IMG/VR virus record: IMGVR_UViG_3300044701_003175
Coordinates: 1-64,000 of that record
Strand: one strand, 5' to 3'
Length of the DNA: 64,000 nucleotides
Source of the DNA: a virus
The position numbers and the translations under genes were made by a program. Positions 37,201 to 46,827 of the stretch are shown piece after piece. The notes under the pieces were generated by a model, which searched no databases, had not been told where the DNA came from, and saw only the letters and a list, made by a program, of their open reading frames with translations. The first letter of the stretch is position 1, and each line of letters opens with the position of its first letter.

Positions 37201-40200
37201 TCCCTCTACTAAAGGAGATGGAGCAGTTCCTGAACCAGCAGAGAACACTACTGCATCAGCTGTAGCAAAAGTATTGCTCTTTGTGATTAAGTTTGTTCCA
37301 GTGTTAACATCAGCTGCTTCAAACACGAGGGTTCCGTGTTGTTTAGTTGTGTTTGCTGGGAATAAGCGGAATCTGTCTCCAACTTTCAAAATCTTCGAGA
37401 AAGCTGTACCAGTACCGTTAACAAGAACAGAGCCTGAAACAACAGATACTGTTCCAGAACCTGTTACGTTACCGTTAATCTGGTCTGTGATTAGTTTGTG
37501 ACCTACACCAGTACCCCAGTCAGTAACACTGAGAGTAATACCTGCTGCAGCATTTTCTGCAGATGTTGCGAGCTTTAAGTAGTCTCTGTTAATAGCTACA
37601 ACATAGTATTGTGTGTTATTTATTAATCCACCAATATCTGTAGCAGAATCTCCCTGTTCGTATGTAACCTCAGTACCAGTTGTGAAACCATGAGACGGCA
37701 AGAAGAAGGTGTCGGCTTCAAGGTTTACAGTAGATCTTGGGTTAAATACTTTAGTAATAATTGGAACGTTACCAGCTGCTTCTACAGTAAATGTGGTTGC
37801 AGACGGTGTAGATGTGATGGTGTAAATTCCATCTGGAGTCTTGCTTAGTGAGCGTAGAGTATGACGACCAACGCCAAGTGGGGTATCAGTGAGATCTACA
37901 GCAGTTCCAGCATCTGCTTCTTCTGGTGTAGTAGCAAGTTTAATGTTGTCACCATCTATGAAAATTACATAGTAAGGAGTAGCAGTAGTTAGCCCATCTA
38001 CAGCTGTCTGACCCTTGCTGTCATATTCAACCAACTCTCCTTGCAGGAACCCATGGCCTGGCAAAGTTATAGTGTTAGTTGCGTAATCAAGAGAAGTAAT
38101 AAATAAGGAGTGGGTTCCAGTAGCAGGCCACGGTTCTTGACTTGTTATATTTGCAATAACAGTAAGAGCTTTATTCGTAGCAAGTCTAACAATGCTATTG
38201 TCAACCTTAACAATGTAATAAGTAGTGTTATCAGTCAAACCAGGAATAACAGTGTTGGCTTCCAAACCTTTGGAGTAGCGCACTGCCTGACCAGATACAA
38301 GACCGTGGTTAGGGATGTAGAGAGTGTCTTCCAGTGCATTAACAGTTAGGAAGATAAAGCTGTGACCCGTACCAGTTCCAGCACCTGTAAAGTTGATAAA
38401 TGTTGGAGAATTAAGAGAAGACTTCAAACGAATCTGGTTAGCATTTAAAACCTCAGCGACATAGTAAGTGGCTTGGTCAATAAGAGGAGTAATTGCAGTT
38501 CCATCACCAACGCTATAACGAAGAGGCTGGTCAACCAAAAATCCATGGTTACTAATAGTCAAAGTATCTGTTGCAGTATTTACAACAACTCGACTGATCT
38601 TAGAGGTAGTAGAAACTTCTCTAGAAGATGGTGAAATTAAATTGATGTTTGTAAAGCTAGGAGAAGGGGTTGTACTCAAACGATAGCTAAATGCATCAAT
38701 AGTGTTTACATAATAAATACCATTGTTTTGAATTCCAGTTGGTGGAACCCCATTAAACGACACTTGGATTGCCTCACCATTATTTAATGTATGTAAGGCA
38801 GCACTATGAATTGCATCGTTTTGAATATCAAGATTAATTGGTACAAATGAGTGATATGAAGAACCAGCTGGCTCTATTGCAATAGCATTAGTTCCATTTT
38901 CAGCATCTTGAGCAGTTGGGTGCACGCTGTTACCAGTAGTAAAGCTAGAAACCAAAGTTACTGCAACTTGTCCTTCACCAGTGTGATATGCATTTAGATT
39001 TGCAATAAGGGTTCCATTGAATGTGTTGGCACCATCAAAAAATCCTGTAGAAGTTTTAACGTTTGCGGCTGTAGCCACAACGAATGAACCACCACCACCA
39101 CCAGAATGGTTAGCAGTTGTAGAGCGAGCTCCACCACCACCTGAGTAGCCACCGCCACCACCAGACTGACCAGTTACGTTTCCGTCTGACTGACCACCGC
39201 CACCAAAACCACCATAACCACCAACAAGAGTGTTAGTGCCCATTGTCAAACCATCAAGGAACGAACCACCACCAAGTGTTGTTGTGTTACCAAATCCACC
39301 GTTTTGTCCGCGAGAGAAGAAACCTCCACCAGCAGCAGAACGACCAAATGGGTTAGTAGAACGACCACCAAAACCTGCTTGACCACCAGCTGGTTGATTA
39401 TTAGTAGATGTACCGCCTAATTGAGTAAGAACAGCATCTCGTCCAGCACCAACGTTAGACTCACCAGAACCTCCACCAGCAACAAATAAAGGCTCATTAC
39501 CAGTTTTACGAACAACAAATGTTCCACCACCAGAGCCGCCCCAAGTAGTTCCAGAAGAGGGCGCAGCTCCTTGCTGACCAACGGCAATTGTAATTACTTC
39601 ACCCTTAGTTAGTGCAATTTCACCTTCAACAATTGCGCCTCTACCTATACCGCCAGAACCAGCGCCATTGTAGCCTGATGCACCTCTAACATTAAATCTG
39701 TAAATACCAGAAACTGGAACTGTCCAGTCTTGGTAACCAACAAAAGCACCTTGAACTAGATATGTCTCATCCCAAGTGGTGCTGTATGAAGCACGCATTT
39801 CCTGTTGGGTAGGGCCAACTCTTCCTGTTTTTCCGCATGTTGTAAATGTGTGGCTGGTAAATGCATAAAGAGCCTGAGAACCCGCGAACTCAGAAATAGA
39901 GACGTTCTTTAAGAAGTATGTGTCTCCACTTGTAAGCCCTGTGATTGGGGTTCCGTTTGTGTAATACTTAACCGCTTGGTTTGTAGGAGTTGATGCGTCT
40001 ATGTTTAGTTTATTAGAGAAAACAATTGGTGTATTAAATTTAATAGAGCCAGCCACGCTGTCAGTAAAATCGAGTGCAGTTCCATTAAAAGTTGTGCTAA
40101 ATTTTAATTTTTTAGGTTCAGTAGTTGTAACGTAAACAAGACCATTTTCTGTAAAACCTGTTACAGAACCAACACCAGAGGTGTATAAAAATGCAACTCC

Positions 40201-40332
40201 TGGAGCTAGAGGAGTTGGGATAACGCTCTCTCCACTGTTTTTGAAGTAAATAAAATCTTCATCAATGTTGACGTTGACTCGAGCAAAAGTGTGAGTACCC
40301 TGCGCACCTGCAGCTGTTACATCAATAGGCAT
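34234..40332 (-). CDS. Giant (2032-aa) virion protein with beta repeats and glycine-rich domain
   Basis: Residues ~225-430 are a glycine-rich domain (G-x-G-Q-Q-G-A ... F-V-V-A-G-G-G-S-G) like the Pfam Gly_rich/ALK-type fold. The stretch ~490-1160 holds about nine repeats of N-H-G-F-x-x-G-x-x-V-x-Y ... T-x-Y-Y-V ... I-x-L-A-T. The ~1200-1700 part contains YIDYSWYGAGKIRFGFK and SGNLPGRYEV, sequences I associate with large structural proteins of T4-like marine phages. The C-terminal ~300 residues are Ig/beta-like again. It is the largest protein in the window. An AAGGAGAG site precedes the ATG. The likely role is a long side fibre or baseplate appendage; exact placement is unknown. Confidence 0.75.
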   Translation of the reverse strand: MPIDVTAAGAQGTHTFARVNVNIDEDFIYFKNSGESVIPTPLAPGVAFLYTSGVGSVTGFTENGLVYVTTTEPKKLKFSTTFNGTALDFTDSVAGSIKFNTPIVFSNKLNIDASTPTNQAVKYYTNGTPITGLTSGDTYFLKNVSISEFAGSQALYAFTSHTFTTCGKTGRVGPTQQEMRASYSTTWDETYLVQGAFVGYQDWTVPVSGIYRFNVRGASGYNGAGSGGIGRGAIVEGEIALTKGEVITIAVGQQGAAPSSGTTWGGSGGGTFVVRKTGNEPLFVAGGGSGESNVGAGRDAVLTQLGGTSTNNQPAGGQAGFGGRSTNPFGRSAAGGGFFSRGQNGGFGNTTTLGGGSFLDGLTMGTNTLVGGYGGFGGGGQSDGNVTGQSGGGGGYSGGGGARSTTANHSGGGGGSFVVATAANVKTSTGFFDGANTFNGTLIANLNAYHTGEGQVAVTLVSSFTTGNSVHPTAQDAENGTNAIAIEPAGSSYHSFVPINLDIQNDAIHSAALHTLNNGEAIQVSFNGVPPTGIQNNGIYYVNTIDAFSYRLSTTPSPSFTNINLISPSSREVSTTSKISRVVVNTATDTLTISNHGFLVDQPLRYSVGDGTAITPLIDQATYYVAEVLNANQIRLKSSLNSPTFINFTGAGTGTGHSFIFLTVNALEDTLYIPNHGLVSGQAVRYSKGLEANTVIPGLTDNTTYYIVKVDNSIVRLATNKALTVIANITSQEPWPATGTHSLFITSLDYATNTITLPGHGFLQGELVEYDSKGQTAVDGLTTATPYYVIFIDGDNIKLATTPEEADAGTAVDLTDTPLGVGRHTLRSLSKTPDGIYTITSTPSATTFTVEAAGNVPIITKVFNPRSTVNLEADTFFLPSHGFTTGTEVTYEQGDSATDIGGLINNTQYYVVAINRDYLKLATSAENAAAGITLSVTDWGTGVGHKLITDQINGNVTGSGTVSVVSGSVLVNGTGTAFSKILKVGDRFRLFPANTTKQHGTLVFEAADVNTGTNLITKSNTFATADAVVFSAGSGTAPSPLVEGTTYYVRVVSAGSTFTLHPTAANATANTNIIDITTVGSGTDLQLSRTNKTFSDVDVNTTNNRIVKTHNFETGEVVKFATNGGVAPTPLVDGYYYYVRAISNTEITLHTTLNDANNNLQAVDFSTQGTGTAFSLTSTAPVGPIIRKITAIGGDTQITVDRPYANAYDAVSYSYPTFVYVRPQGYSLHRPFDGGVEMSVGSKTSFGQIVRQTRKYFRYQSGKGIQSSCGVNFQPSIDLESMTKFSEITIECKTRRPHGLVSGLFIVINAAEDSFGDVSTVYNGEFQVTVVDLTTFRFTAKEPIVESRAYGFPQFYVREWENGAVREGMFDFQNGAFFEFDGEAIYCVRRSSTQQLAGTASALQGSEIIFGNNTSFQAQLDVGDYVVMRGQSYRITEITSDTRMSVRPEYKGSSGTEKEFNPQTQVNISTDVITIIGHGFSNRLPVVYNSIDGEPIGGMINGRTYYVDLINNNSFKLVADPDSTVNVNLSNTGTTTTHSFVPAKSGIVITKTVDTRIPQSQWNVDICDGSGPTGYNLDISRIQMAYIDYSWYGAGKIRFGFKTVDGQVQYVHEFVHNNNLFESYFRSGNLPGRYEVVTYENPTYIPYLFHWGTSVIMDGRFDDDNAYLFTGTSQTLNIPGTTAKSFASSGINLTTDLFTVQSHGFAQGDLLQFQSIATNGFPGTNNLNPATQIVGSNTTATLQNDALYGVLVNSPNLIHLTPPNVTISKGSSYSGGQAITSAQAGTTVTITTTLPHNLTTGMYVGVYGSTRVANGPFYITRTSDTAFTYQAPTATVASGADPTIIMCEVINFTSQGNTQYTYFLYPNGSLNNTSGPNYQPLLSIRLSPSVSEGLTGKLGDRDVLNRMQLRLQEIGVSTTQLVDVKVLLNPRLNNLNFVGVDSPSLTQIVEHTAQDTVSGGVQVYNFRAAGGASGAEDTTVVDVSTLFELSNSILGGDSIFPDGPDILTIAVSRLTGNSTLTAAKMSWAEAQA

Positions 40333-40346
40333 TTATACTCTCCTTC

Positions 40347-43034
40347 TTATAGTTTCTGAATGCTGATTTGACCATTGCCACTACTAGCAACTTCAGAATT
40401 GCTTTGATTAGTTCCAACGTTGTAAGAACCAGCACCAGCACCGTTTGCTGACCAATATGCACCAGGACCACCTGAGTAGCCACCGCCACCACCAGCACCG
40501 CCAGCCCAACCGCGAGCGGCTCCACCGCCACCAAACCCACCGTGGGTTGAGTAGTTACCGCCGTAAGCACCGTTTACGAATGAAGTACCAGGTCCTGCCC
40601 AGCCTCCACCATTTCCGTAGAAACCAGCACCTCCACCCATGGATTCACCGTTTCCACCATTTCCATTGCTAGAACCGCCCCATGAGCTAGAGCCTCGAGA
40701 GCTGGTACCAGTGGTTGCGTCCGCATTTCCATACCAACCTGGAGATGCACCACCGCCGCCACCAGCAACTAGATATGGAAGATTGTCAGAGCGTCGAGCA
40801 ACGTAGCTACCTCCGCCGCCACCACCGTTGTCACCCATACCACCGCCAGCTTGACCAACAACAAGTTTAATTTCGTCACCAAGCTGCCATGCAAAATCGC
40901 CACGCATACGAGTACCGTAACCACCACGGTTACCCCAGTTAGAGGCCCAACCGCCAGCTGCTCCGTATGCTTCAACTCGATAAGTTGCTGCTTCGGGAAC
41001 TGTCCAAACAATTGTTCCAGTATTGCCTGGCATAGTGATATATGTATTTCCCCAAGATGGGTTTCCTGCACCAGAACGAGCTTGAGTCAGGTTTGGACCA
41101 CCAGCACCACCAGCACCACCTGGAGTGAAGGTTACGCTCGAGAATGTATACAAAGCAGGTGGCTGATCGAACTGATAGAGATGAGTTTGAAAAGCCGAAA
41201 TACCATCAACGTCAGTACCAGTAATAATTACTGTACGTCCTGGAGGTGCAATATTCTCTGTAGGAGTTCCTGACACAACACCAGTACTTGTATTTAAAGT
41301 AAGACCTGAAGGAAGAGTTCCACTTGTGACTGCATATGTAATAGGAGCGGTCATACCAATAGCAGTTACAGTAGTTGGTGTAATTGCGTATCTAGAAAAA
41401 CCTGTTCTAGTGATAGTTTGAGGACTTAGCTCTCCAACTGTCTGATTTAAAGTAAAATTGTGTTGGTCTAATACTTGCGCGACAAAGTAAAAATTCTTAA
41501 CTTGAGAAGCATCTACTACAGAAAAAGCACCATTTTCTGGAGCTGTATATCTAACCATGTCAAAACGGGTGTATCCATGGTCTTTTAAGTGAAAAATGTT
41601 TTTATCTGGAGAAATACCAATTTGTTTAAAAGTTTGAGTACCAGTTCCACCAGAAATTGAAGTAATAGTTGTACCCGTTGGGGTCGGCTTTAAGGTAAAC
41701 GCATAATTTAGTCCACCAGTACTAAAGAAAGAATCAATAAAATATGTGGTGTTGTTTGTAAGACCGTTTGCCGCTGTTCCAGTGGTGGTGTAGTACACCA
41801 TAGTTCCAAAGTACCAATTTAAAGGTACTTCTTGATCAGAAGCTACGTTAACCAAAGAACCGCTGTACGATGTAACTCTTCCAACTTCAATTGATAGATT
41901 AGCACCATCAAATTCTTTTGGCGCATCTTTAATAATTACCACTTCAACTTCAGTTGCAGCATTTTGATTATTTCCAGCAAAAGTACGAGCTTGGTTAGCA
42001 AGCTGGAAGGTTCCAGTCATTGTCGTTGGTATTGCAATTGCATCGCCATCTGGAAGTTCAGAGACTTGGAAAGTAGAACTTGAAGTTCCAAGAGTGGTAT
42101 TAGTTTTTAAAAATACAACGCCTCTTGGATTTGTAGAAAAGAACCCTCCACCAGCAACAACGTCGTAATAAAGAGGGGTTCCAATTACCTTACCAACAAA
42201 ATTTTCTGTTCCATGAGCAACAGTAATTGTATTGTCTACAAGATTCTGAGCACTCATATTGATAGAGCTAGTTACACCCGCCACGGTGGCTGAGTTTGAC
42301 CAATCAATGTTAATTTGAGAAAGAGTATTAGAACCGTCAAAAGTCTGAGCGGTAGCTGAGTTTGAAGCATCAAAAGATTTTGCCTCATTGTTATTGGCAG
42401 GGAACTCTTGAGAAATAGTAGAGTTTAGATTCAAGAAGTAGAAAGGTGTATCTACATAAAAACCGTGGGTAGAGCCTGTAGTAACAGTTAGAGTTGAAAT
42501 AGACTCACCGTCGGTAGTAATACCTGCCTCGTCTGAAAGGCGAAGCTGGGAGCCTTGGAAGAACTCTCCAGTGATAACAGATGAATACAAATCTTCAATA
42601 GAGTTGTTACCCTGCTGAATGTCGCGGCACAAGTAGGTAAATGTGCTGCCATTTGGAATAGAGTTGATGATGTATGCACCATCAGCGGTAATTGATTTTG
42701 TTCCAGTTACGTTAATAGGAATACCGACCGCCAGCCCGTGTGGGAGGCCAGTGGATACGGTAATTTCTCGAGTTCCATCATTTGTTGTAATCGCAATGAT
42801 GTTAGGAATTGTGGTGTCACCAGACTTCGAAAAGAATGAAGGAGTGTTGTTGATAAGCTCAACAGTCTCCCACTTGGTAGGTTGAAGTCCGTACTCAAAG
42901 TCCGTATCGATGAGGTTTTGTGGCTCGGATACGCGAAACTTAGTTACTGGGTCAATAAACTCTTTCGGAAAACCAGTAATTTCTCCACCAGCGCCACCGC
43001 TGCCACCAGAACTACCGCCTAGAAAACCGGGCAT
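40347..43034 (-). CDS. Large (895-aa) virion protein with Ig-like and glycine-rich domains
   Basis: A Gly/Ser-rich start (MPGFLGGSSGGSGGAGGE) leads into FCCH-like repeats (~95-470; HGLAVGIPINVTGTKS is one core). An Ig-like module at ~550-615 (APITYAVTSGTLPSGLTLNT) matches the putative Ig domain He_PIG. The C-terminal ~240 residues are a glycine-rich domain (VVGQAGGGMGDNGGGGGG) paralogous to that of the 2032-aa neighbour. The two genes are 14 bases apart and probably encode partners of one appendage. A GAGAGG site lies upstream of the ATG, after a 93-base leader. Confidence 0.75.
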   Translation of the reverse strand: MPGFLGGSSGGSGGAGGEITGFPKEFIDPVTKFRVSEPQNLIDTDFEYGLQPTKWETVELINNTPSFFSKSGDTTIPNIIAITTNDGTREITVSTGLPHGLAVGIPINVTGTKSITADGAYIINSIPNGSTFTYLCRDIQQGNNSIEDLYSSVITGEFFQGSQLRLSDEAGITTDGESISTLTVTTGSTHGFYVDTPFYFLNLNSTISQEFPANNNEAKSFDASNSATAQTFDGSNTLSQINIDWSNSATVAGVTSSINMSAQNLVDNTITVAHGTENFVGKVIGTPLYYDVVAGGGFFSTNPRGVVFLKTNTTLGTSSSTFQVSELPDGDAIAIPTTMTGTFQLANQARTFAGNNQNAATEVEVVIIKDAPKEFDGANLSIEVGRVTSYSGSLVNVASDQEVPLNWYFGTMVYYTTTGTAANGLTNNTTYFIDSFFSTGGLNYAFTLKPTPTGTTITSISGGTGTQTFKQIGISPDKNIFHLKDHGYTRFDMVRYTAPENGAFSVVDASQVKNFYFVAQVLDQHNFTLNQTVGELSPQTITRTGFSRYAITPTTVTAIGMTAPITYAVTSGTLPSGLTLNTSTGVVSGTPTENIAPPGRTVIITGTDVDGISAFQTHLYQFDQPPALYTFSSVTFTPGGAGGAGGPNLTQARSGAGNPSWGNTYITMPGNTGTIVWTVPEAATYRVEAYGAAGGWASNWGNRGGYGTRMRGDFAWQLGDEIKLVVGQAGGGMGDNGGGGGGSYVARRSDNLPYLVAGGGGGASPGWYGNADATTGTSSRGSSSWGGSSNGNGGNGESMGGGAGFYGNGGGWAGPGTSFVNGAYGGNYSTHGGFGGGGAARGWAGGAGGGGGYSGGPGAYWSANGAGAGSYNVGTNQSNSEVASSGNGQISIQKL

Positions 43035-43061
43035 TAGTCAATACCTCTCTCACCACACACG

Positions 43062-43095
43062 AGATTTGTTAGTAGAATACCACTGCTACAAATCT
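43062..43095 (-). other. Inverted repeat in the 93-base gap upstream of the 895-aa gene
   Basis: AGATTTGT (43062-43069) and ACAAATCT (43088-43095) are perfect 8-base arms with an 18-base loop. It lies in the leader of the downstream minus-strand gene. No U tract follows on the minus strand, so a simple terminator is unlikely; RNA processing or translational control is possible. Confidence 0.35.
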
Positions 43096-43127
43096 TTGAT
43101 TTTAAAAAAGTGCTTGTGTTTTGCATT

Positions 43128-43778
43128 TTATGTACCTAACCACCAGCTGTAACTAGCTGCAAATGACCCCTGAGCCCCTGTTGGACCGACAGGTCCAGTG
43201 GAACCACCCTGAGTTTGAATAAAAACACCATTATAAAAAACGTAAGTAATTGCTGTATTAGTGTCAAACCAAGCATCACCATTTACAGCAGTTAGTAGAT
43301 CAGGTGCAGTTGGACTAGCTGTGAATTTACCAACAGGACCAGTTGGACCAGTTGGACCTGGAACCTCGGATTGAGCTCCAGTTGGACCAGTTGGACCAGT
43401 AACACCGCGAGGACCTGTAGGACCTTGTGGACCAGTTACATTTGAATCTGCACCAGTAGGTCCAGTAAATCCACGCTCACCACGCTCACCTTGCAAACCT
43501 TGCGGACCAGTAGGACCTTGCGGACCAGTAGAACCTACAGGACCTTGAGGACCAGCAACATCAGATACGGGACCCGTCGGACCAGCAATACCTTGAGTAC
43601 CAGTTGGTCCTTGTGGACCTGTCGCACCTGTCGGGCCTTGAATACCTTGAGGTCCAGTTGGGCCAGTAGGAGTTACACGCTTAGCTTCCCAGACAGCGCC
43701 AGTCCAAATCCAAGTCTGCCCACCTGCGGTGAACTCTTCGCCAACCACTACGGGTGTTGGAAAATCAATTGCTGCCAC
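43128..43778 (-). CDS. Collagen-like tail fibre (216 aa)
   Basis: The start is GTG after AAAGGAGA. Residues 1-35 ([27 protein letters not shown]) form a short N-terminal module shared with two other fibres here, probably the attachment site. Residues ~37-145 are an almost unbroken run of Gly-X-Y triplets rich in GPT and GPQ. The C-terminus (~150-216) is a small module with [20 protein letters not shown] and ends in ASYSWWLGT. With no large head domain, it may be a stalk or adaptor that binds a partner. Confidence 0.85.
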   Translation of the reverse strand: MAAIDFPTPVVVGEEFTAGGQTWIWTGAVWEAKRVTPTGPTGPQGIQGPTGATGPQGPTGTQGIAGPTGPVSDVAGPQGPVGSTGPQGPTGPQGLQGERGERGFTGPTGADSNVTGPQGPTGPRGVTGPTGPTGAQSEVPGPTGPTGPVGKFTASPTAPDLLTAVNGDAWFDTNTAITYVFYNGVFIQTQGGSTGPVGPTGAQGSFAASYSWWLGT

Positions 43779-43827
43779 TTAGCTTGTCTCCTTTCTGCTC
43801 CAAATGTCTATTCTACTTTGATAATTC

Positions 43828-44004
43828 TTAGCCAACTTGTGGTTCTGATTGATTAGCATTCTTCATACTTACATAAGCCTCTGCCCATGTAGTTGCAGAC
43901 TCCAAAGACTCCCATGGTCCGCTTTCATCAATAATGTTGCTTCCATACAGAATCTGCACAATGGGGCCTCTAGGGTTGCTATTTATAATCACGTAAGAAA
44001 ACAT
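43828..44004 (-). CDS. Small (58-aa) conserved-looking protein in the fibre operon
   Basis: The ATG at 44004 immediately follows the stop of the propeller gene and is preceded by a near-ideal GGGAGGT Shine-Dalgarno. The product begins MFSYVIINSNPRGPIVQILY and continues with a Trp/Glu-rich helix (WESLESATTWAEAYV). The strong ribosome site, tight coupling and ordinary codon use support a real gene even though it is short. The function is unknown; a small capping protein or a fibre assembly helper would suit the place. Confidence 0.7.
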   Translation of the reverse strand: MFSYVIINSNPRGPIVQILYGSNIIDESGPWESLESATTWAEAYVSMKNANQSEPQVG

Positions 44005-44925
44005 TTAACCTCCCGAATACGCAATCTTGCCACTATTACCTACTGCAATAGCTACCGAATCGTCAAGATATACATCATTTATATTTGATGTACTAAAACC
44101 AGAGTTTCTCTGGACCCAAGAAATTGAATCTGTAGAGGTTGCTAGCTTACCCGCGGTTCCACCAGCTAAATAATAATTTTCTAGATTTGACGTGACAGAC
44201 CTAATCTGGGACGAACCAAAAGTGCTAGCTGGAAATGTTTGTACCCAAGTAAGGCCATTGTTTGAAGTTGCTATTTTTCCAGAGTCTCCTACAGCAACAT
44301 ACCTGTTTTCTGAAGGGTTACTAGTGACTGAAAAAATAGTGCTTGTAATAAAAGAAGAACCTCTTTGAGTCCAACTAATTCCATTGGATGATGTTGCCAA
44401 TTTTCCATCATATCCAACAGCGACCACAAGAGTTGAGTTGGCAAAAAGACCATTTATAAAAGTAGTTCCAAAGGAAGACAAACGCTGAGTCCACTCAATT
44501 CCATCAATTGATGTAGCTAATTTTCCAGAACCACCAACAGCAATCCACAATCCAGCGGATGGAGCATAAGTAATTCCCAAAATTGCACTTGCACCAAAAG
44601 ATGAGGCTCGCAGTGTCCAAGTAATTCCATCTGGAGAGGTAGCCATTTTTCCAGAGCTGCCACCAATAATGTACTGATCGTCACCATATGCAATAGCATA
44701 AATGTTGCTACCAGCAAAACCTGAAGACCTCTGGGTCCATGAAGTTATATCTCCAGAGGTCGCGACTTTTCCAGAACTCCCAACTGCAACAAATTGCCCA
44801 GTTCCATTAGTAGCAATTCCATTTATGTTTGTAGTACCAAAAGAACTATTTGATACAAGATTCCAAACAGCTGGAAGAAACGCTACTGGTAGTGTCGCAT
44901 GCATTGCATGAGTTGCTATTAACAT
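44005..44925 (-). CDS. Seven-bladed beta-propeller fibre/receptor-binding protein
   Basis: I choose the ATG at 44925, just after the stop of the collagen-like gene (the longer form would overlap it), giving 306 aa. Seven ~40-residue repeats follow the pattern S-F-G-x-S-x-I-x-x-I-x-x-x ... V-A-V-G-x-S-G-K-x-A-T-S-x-D-G-I-x-W-T-Q-R. The N-terminal piece ending in AVWNLVS can complete the last blade, as in velcro-closed propellers. The Asp/Asn-Gly-x-x-W core resembles BNR/sialidase-type or Ycf48-like blades. No catalytic residues are evident. It is probably a binding head that joins the collagen-like fibre encoded just upstream. Confidence 0.8.
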   Translation of the reverse strand: MLIATHAMHATLPVAFLPAVWNLVSNSSFGTTNINGIATNGTGQFVAVGSSGKVATSGDITSWTQRSSGFAGSNIYAIAYGDDQYIIGGSSGKMATSPDGITWTLRASSFGASAILGITYAPSAGLWIAVGGSGKLATSIDGIEWTQRLSSFGTTFINGLFANSTLVVAVGYDGKLATSSNGISWTQRGSSFITSTIFSVTSNPSENRYVAVGDSGKIATSNNGLTWVQTFPASTFGSSQIRSVTSNLENYYLAGGTAGKLATSTDSISWVQRNSGFSTSNINDVYLDDSVAIAVGNSGKIAYSGG

Positions 44926-44926
44926 T

Positions 44927-46816
44927 TTATGCCTGCAAGTTTCCGCTAAGTAACCATGAATTAGCACCAAGCTTTATTAATGAGGCCACGGCATATCTTT
45001 GTTTGCTGGTGTATCTGCTTCCTTCACTGAGAACATTTACCCCAGCGGCTCCAGTAACACTAAATACAGCACTTCCAAGCTGTACAAGAACCAATTGAGC
45101 GCCTGTGTCAAACGTATATCCATTTGTTCCATCAGCTGGAATAGTTACAACGGAAGGAATTGAACTATTTAATTTAACTAAAGAAGCTGCATCGTTCGCT
45201 GTCAAAGTAACAGATGATAAATATTGAGGACCAGTTAAATTAAAGAAAGCTGGGCCAGTAGGACCAGTATCTCCTACAGGACCTTGAATGCCTTGAATAC
45301 CTTGCTCACCCTGCGGGCCAGGAACGGTTGATGGGTCTCCTTGGTCACCTTTAGATCCAGTAGGACCCGCTGGGCCTACTGCTCCATCTGGACCAGTTGG
45401 TCCTTGGATACGACCAACGTTTTGCCAAACTGTTCCATTCCAAACCCAGAGATCGCCTGTTGCTTGAACTACATATGCATCATTAATTTGATTGTTAGTT
45501 GCAGGCAAATCAACATCGTTAACAACTGTGCCTTTAAACTTAATTGATGCACCTTGTGGACCAGTTGGACCTATAGGACCAACCTCACCAGCACCGAGAA
45601 CTAAATTCCAACTTGAATAAGTATTTCCCTCGCCATTTATTTTGTCTACAAACATCGTTATTGATGTTCCAACAATTCCTGTAATGACACCTTCCATATA
45701 ATCCTGAGGGAAAGTAGCACTAGCTAATCTTGCTCTAGTTCCTACTGCAAAAGCACTAACTTTATTTACAAGGAAGTTTTCCGAACCAAGATTTACAGAT
45801 AAAGTAGCAGAAGATGTTACGCCAGAAAAGCTATCTCCGGGATCACCCTTATCACCTTTAGGACCAGTTACTGCAGGACCAGTTGGTCCTATTGGGCCTG
45901 GAACCGTTGAGTCAGCACCAGTAGGACCAGTTACTGCGGGACCAGTTGGACCAGTTGGACCGGGAATAGTAGAAGCTGCACCTGTTGCACCAGTAGCACC
46001 TGTTGCACCACGAAGACCTGCCGCACCTTCTGGACCTGTTGGACCAGTTGCACCAGTAGCTCCAGTCGGACCAGTTGGACCACCAGATGGACCAGTTGGA
46101 CCTGCATCTCCTGTTGCCCCTGTTGGGCCCGTGACTGAAGGTCCTGTTGCACCAACTGGGCCAGTAGGACCTACGAATCCGCGAGGACCTGTAATACCAC
46201 GCTCACCTTGCAAACCTTGCGGACCAGTTGGGCCAGTCTCTCCTTCTGGGCCTTGTGGGCCAGTAGCACCAATTGGACCTGTTGAACCAACAGGACCACG
46301 CTCACCTTCGGGGCCAACTTCACCCGTAGGACCAGTAGGGCCTTGTGGACCAGTAGGACCAGTAACGTCTAAACCATTTGCACCTGTAGGACCAGTATTT
46401 CCTTGCGGGCCAGTAGCACCAGTTGGTCCTTGCGGACCAGTCGGACCTAACTCTGTAGATATTGGACCCGTCGCACCTGTAGGACCAGTGGGTCCTTCAC
46501 TACCAGAAAGACTGGAAGCAGACTCTACCCAGTAGTCATCAAAATAAACATAAATTTTTCCTGTGGCAGTGTTTAACCATGCATCTCCAGCAGAAGCTCC
46601 AACTGGAGGCGTATCAGCGGCAAGTAGAACTGTTCCTGTCGCACCTGTAGGACCCGTTACGTTACTTGCTGCACCCTGAGGACCTGTCGCACCCGTGGGT
46701 CCAACAACTTGAGAAATTACAAGATTCCACGCGGTGCCATCCCATTGCCAAGTTTGTACACCAGATGTAAATAAATCTCCTATTGTTGGGGAGTTAGGGA
46801 AATCAATGGCTGCCAT
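44927..46816 (-). CDS. Collagen-like tail fibre (629 aa)
   Basis: An AAGGAGAT site lies before the ATG. The N-terminus [23 protein letters not shown] is the same attachment module as in the 216-aa and 233-aa fibres. Collagen-like runs (~35-60, 105-330, 415-430 and 480-530) are GPT, GPQ and GAT rich. Between them lie three globular modules: [20 protein letters not shown]; a region near ~340-410 with [11 protein letters not shown]; and [19 protein letters not shown]. The C-terminal ~95 residues match the tip domain of the 153-aa fibre ([19 protein letters not shown]). It is coupled with the propeller gene that follows. Confidence 0.88.
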   Translation of the reverse strand: MAAIDFPNSPTIGDLFTSGVQTWQWDGTAWNLVISQVVGPTGATGPQGAASNVTGPTGATGTVLLAADTPPVGASAGDAWLNTATGKIYVYFDDYWVESASSLSGSEGPTGPTGATGPISTELGPTGPQGPTGATGPQGNTGPTGANGLDVTGPTGPQGPTGPTGEVGPEGERGPVGSTGPIGATGPQGPEGETGPTGPQGLQGERGITGPRGFVGPTGPVGATGPSVTGPTGATGDAGPTGPSGGPTGPTGATGATGPTGPEGAAGLRGATGATGATGAASTIPGPTGPTGPAVTGPTGADSTVPGPIGPTGPAVTGPKGDKGDPGDSFSGVTSSATLSVNLGSENFLVNKVSAFAVGTRARLASATFPQDYMEGVITGIVGTSITMFVDKINGEGNTYSSWNLVLGAGEVGPIGPTGPQGASIKFKGTVVNDVDLPATNNQINDAYVVQATGDLWVWNGTVWQNVGRIQGPTGPDGAVGPAGPTGSKGDQGDPSTVPGPQGEQGIQGIQGPVGDTGPTGPAFFNLTGPQYLSSVTLTANDAASLVKLNSSIPSVVTIPADGTNGYTFDTGAQLVLVQLGSAVFSVTGAAGVNVLSEGSRYTSKQRYAVASLIKLGANSWLLSGNLQA

Positions 46817-46827
46817 AAATTATCTCC

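Noticed and set aside
46131-46535. Long plus-strand open frame rich in Gly-Pro-Val
   Set aside because: It is the antisense reading of collagen-like triplets in the 629-aa fibre gene and has no ribosome site; the same holds for similar antisense frames in 32.2-33.8 kb and 49.7-51.3 kb.
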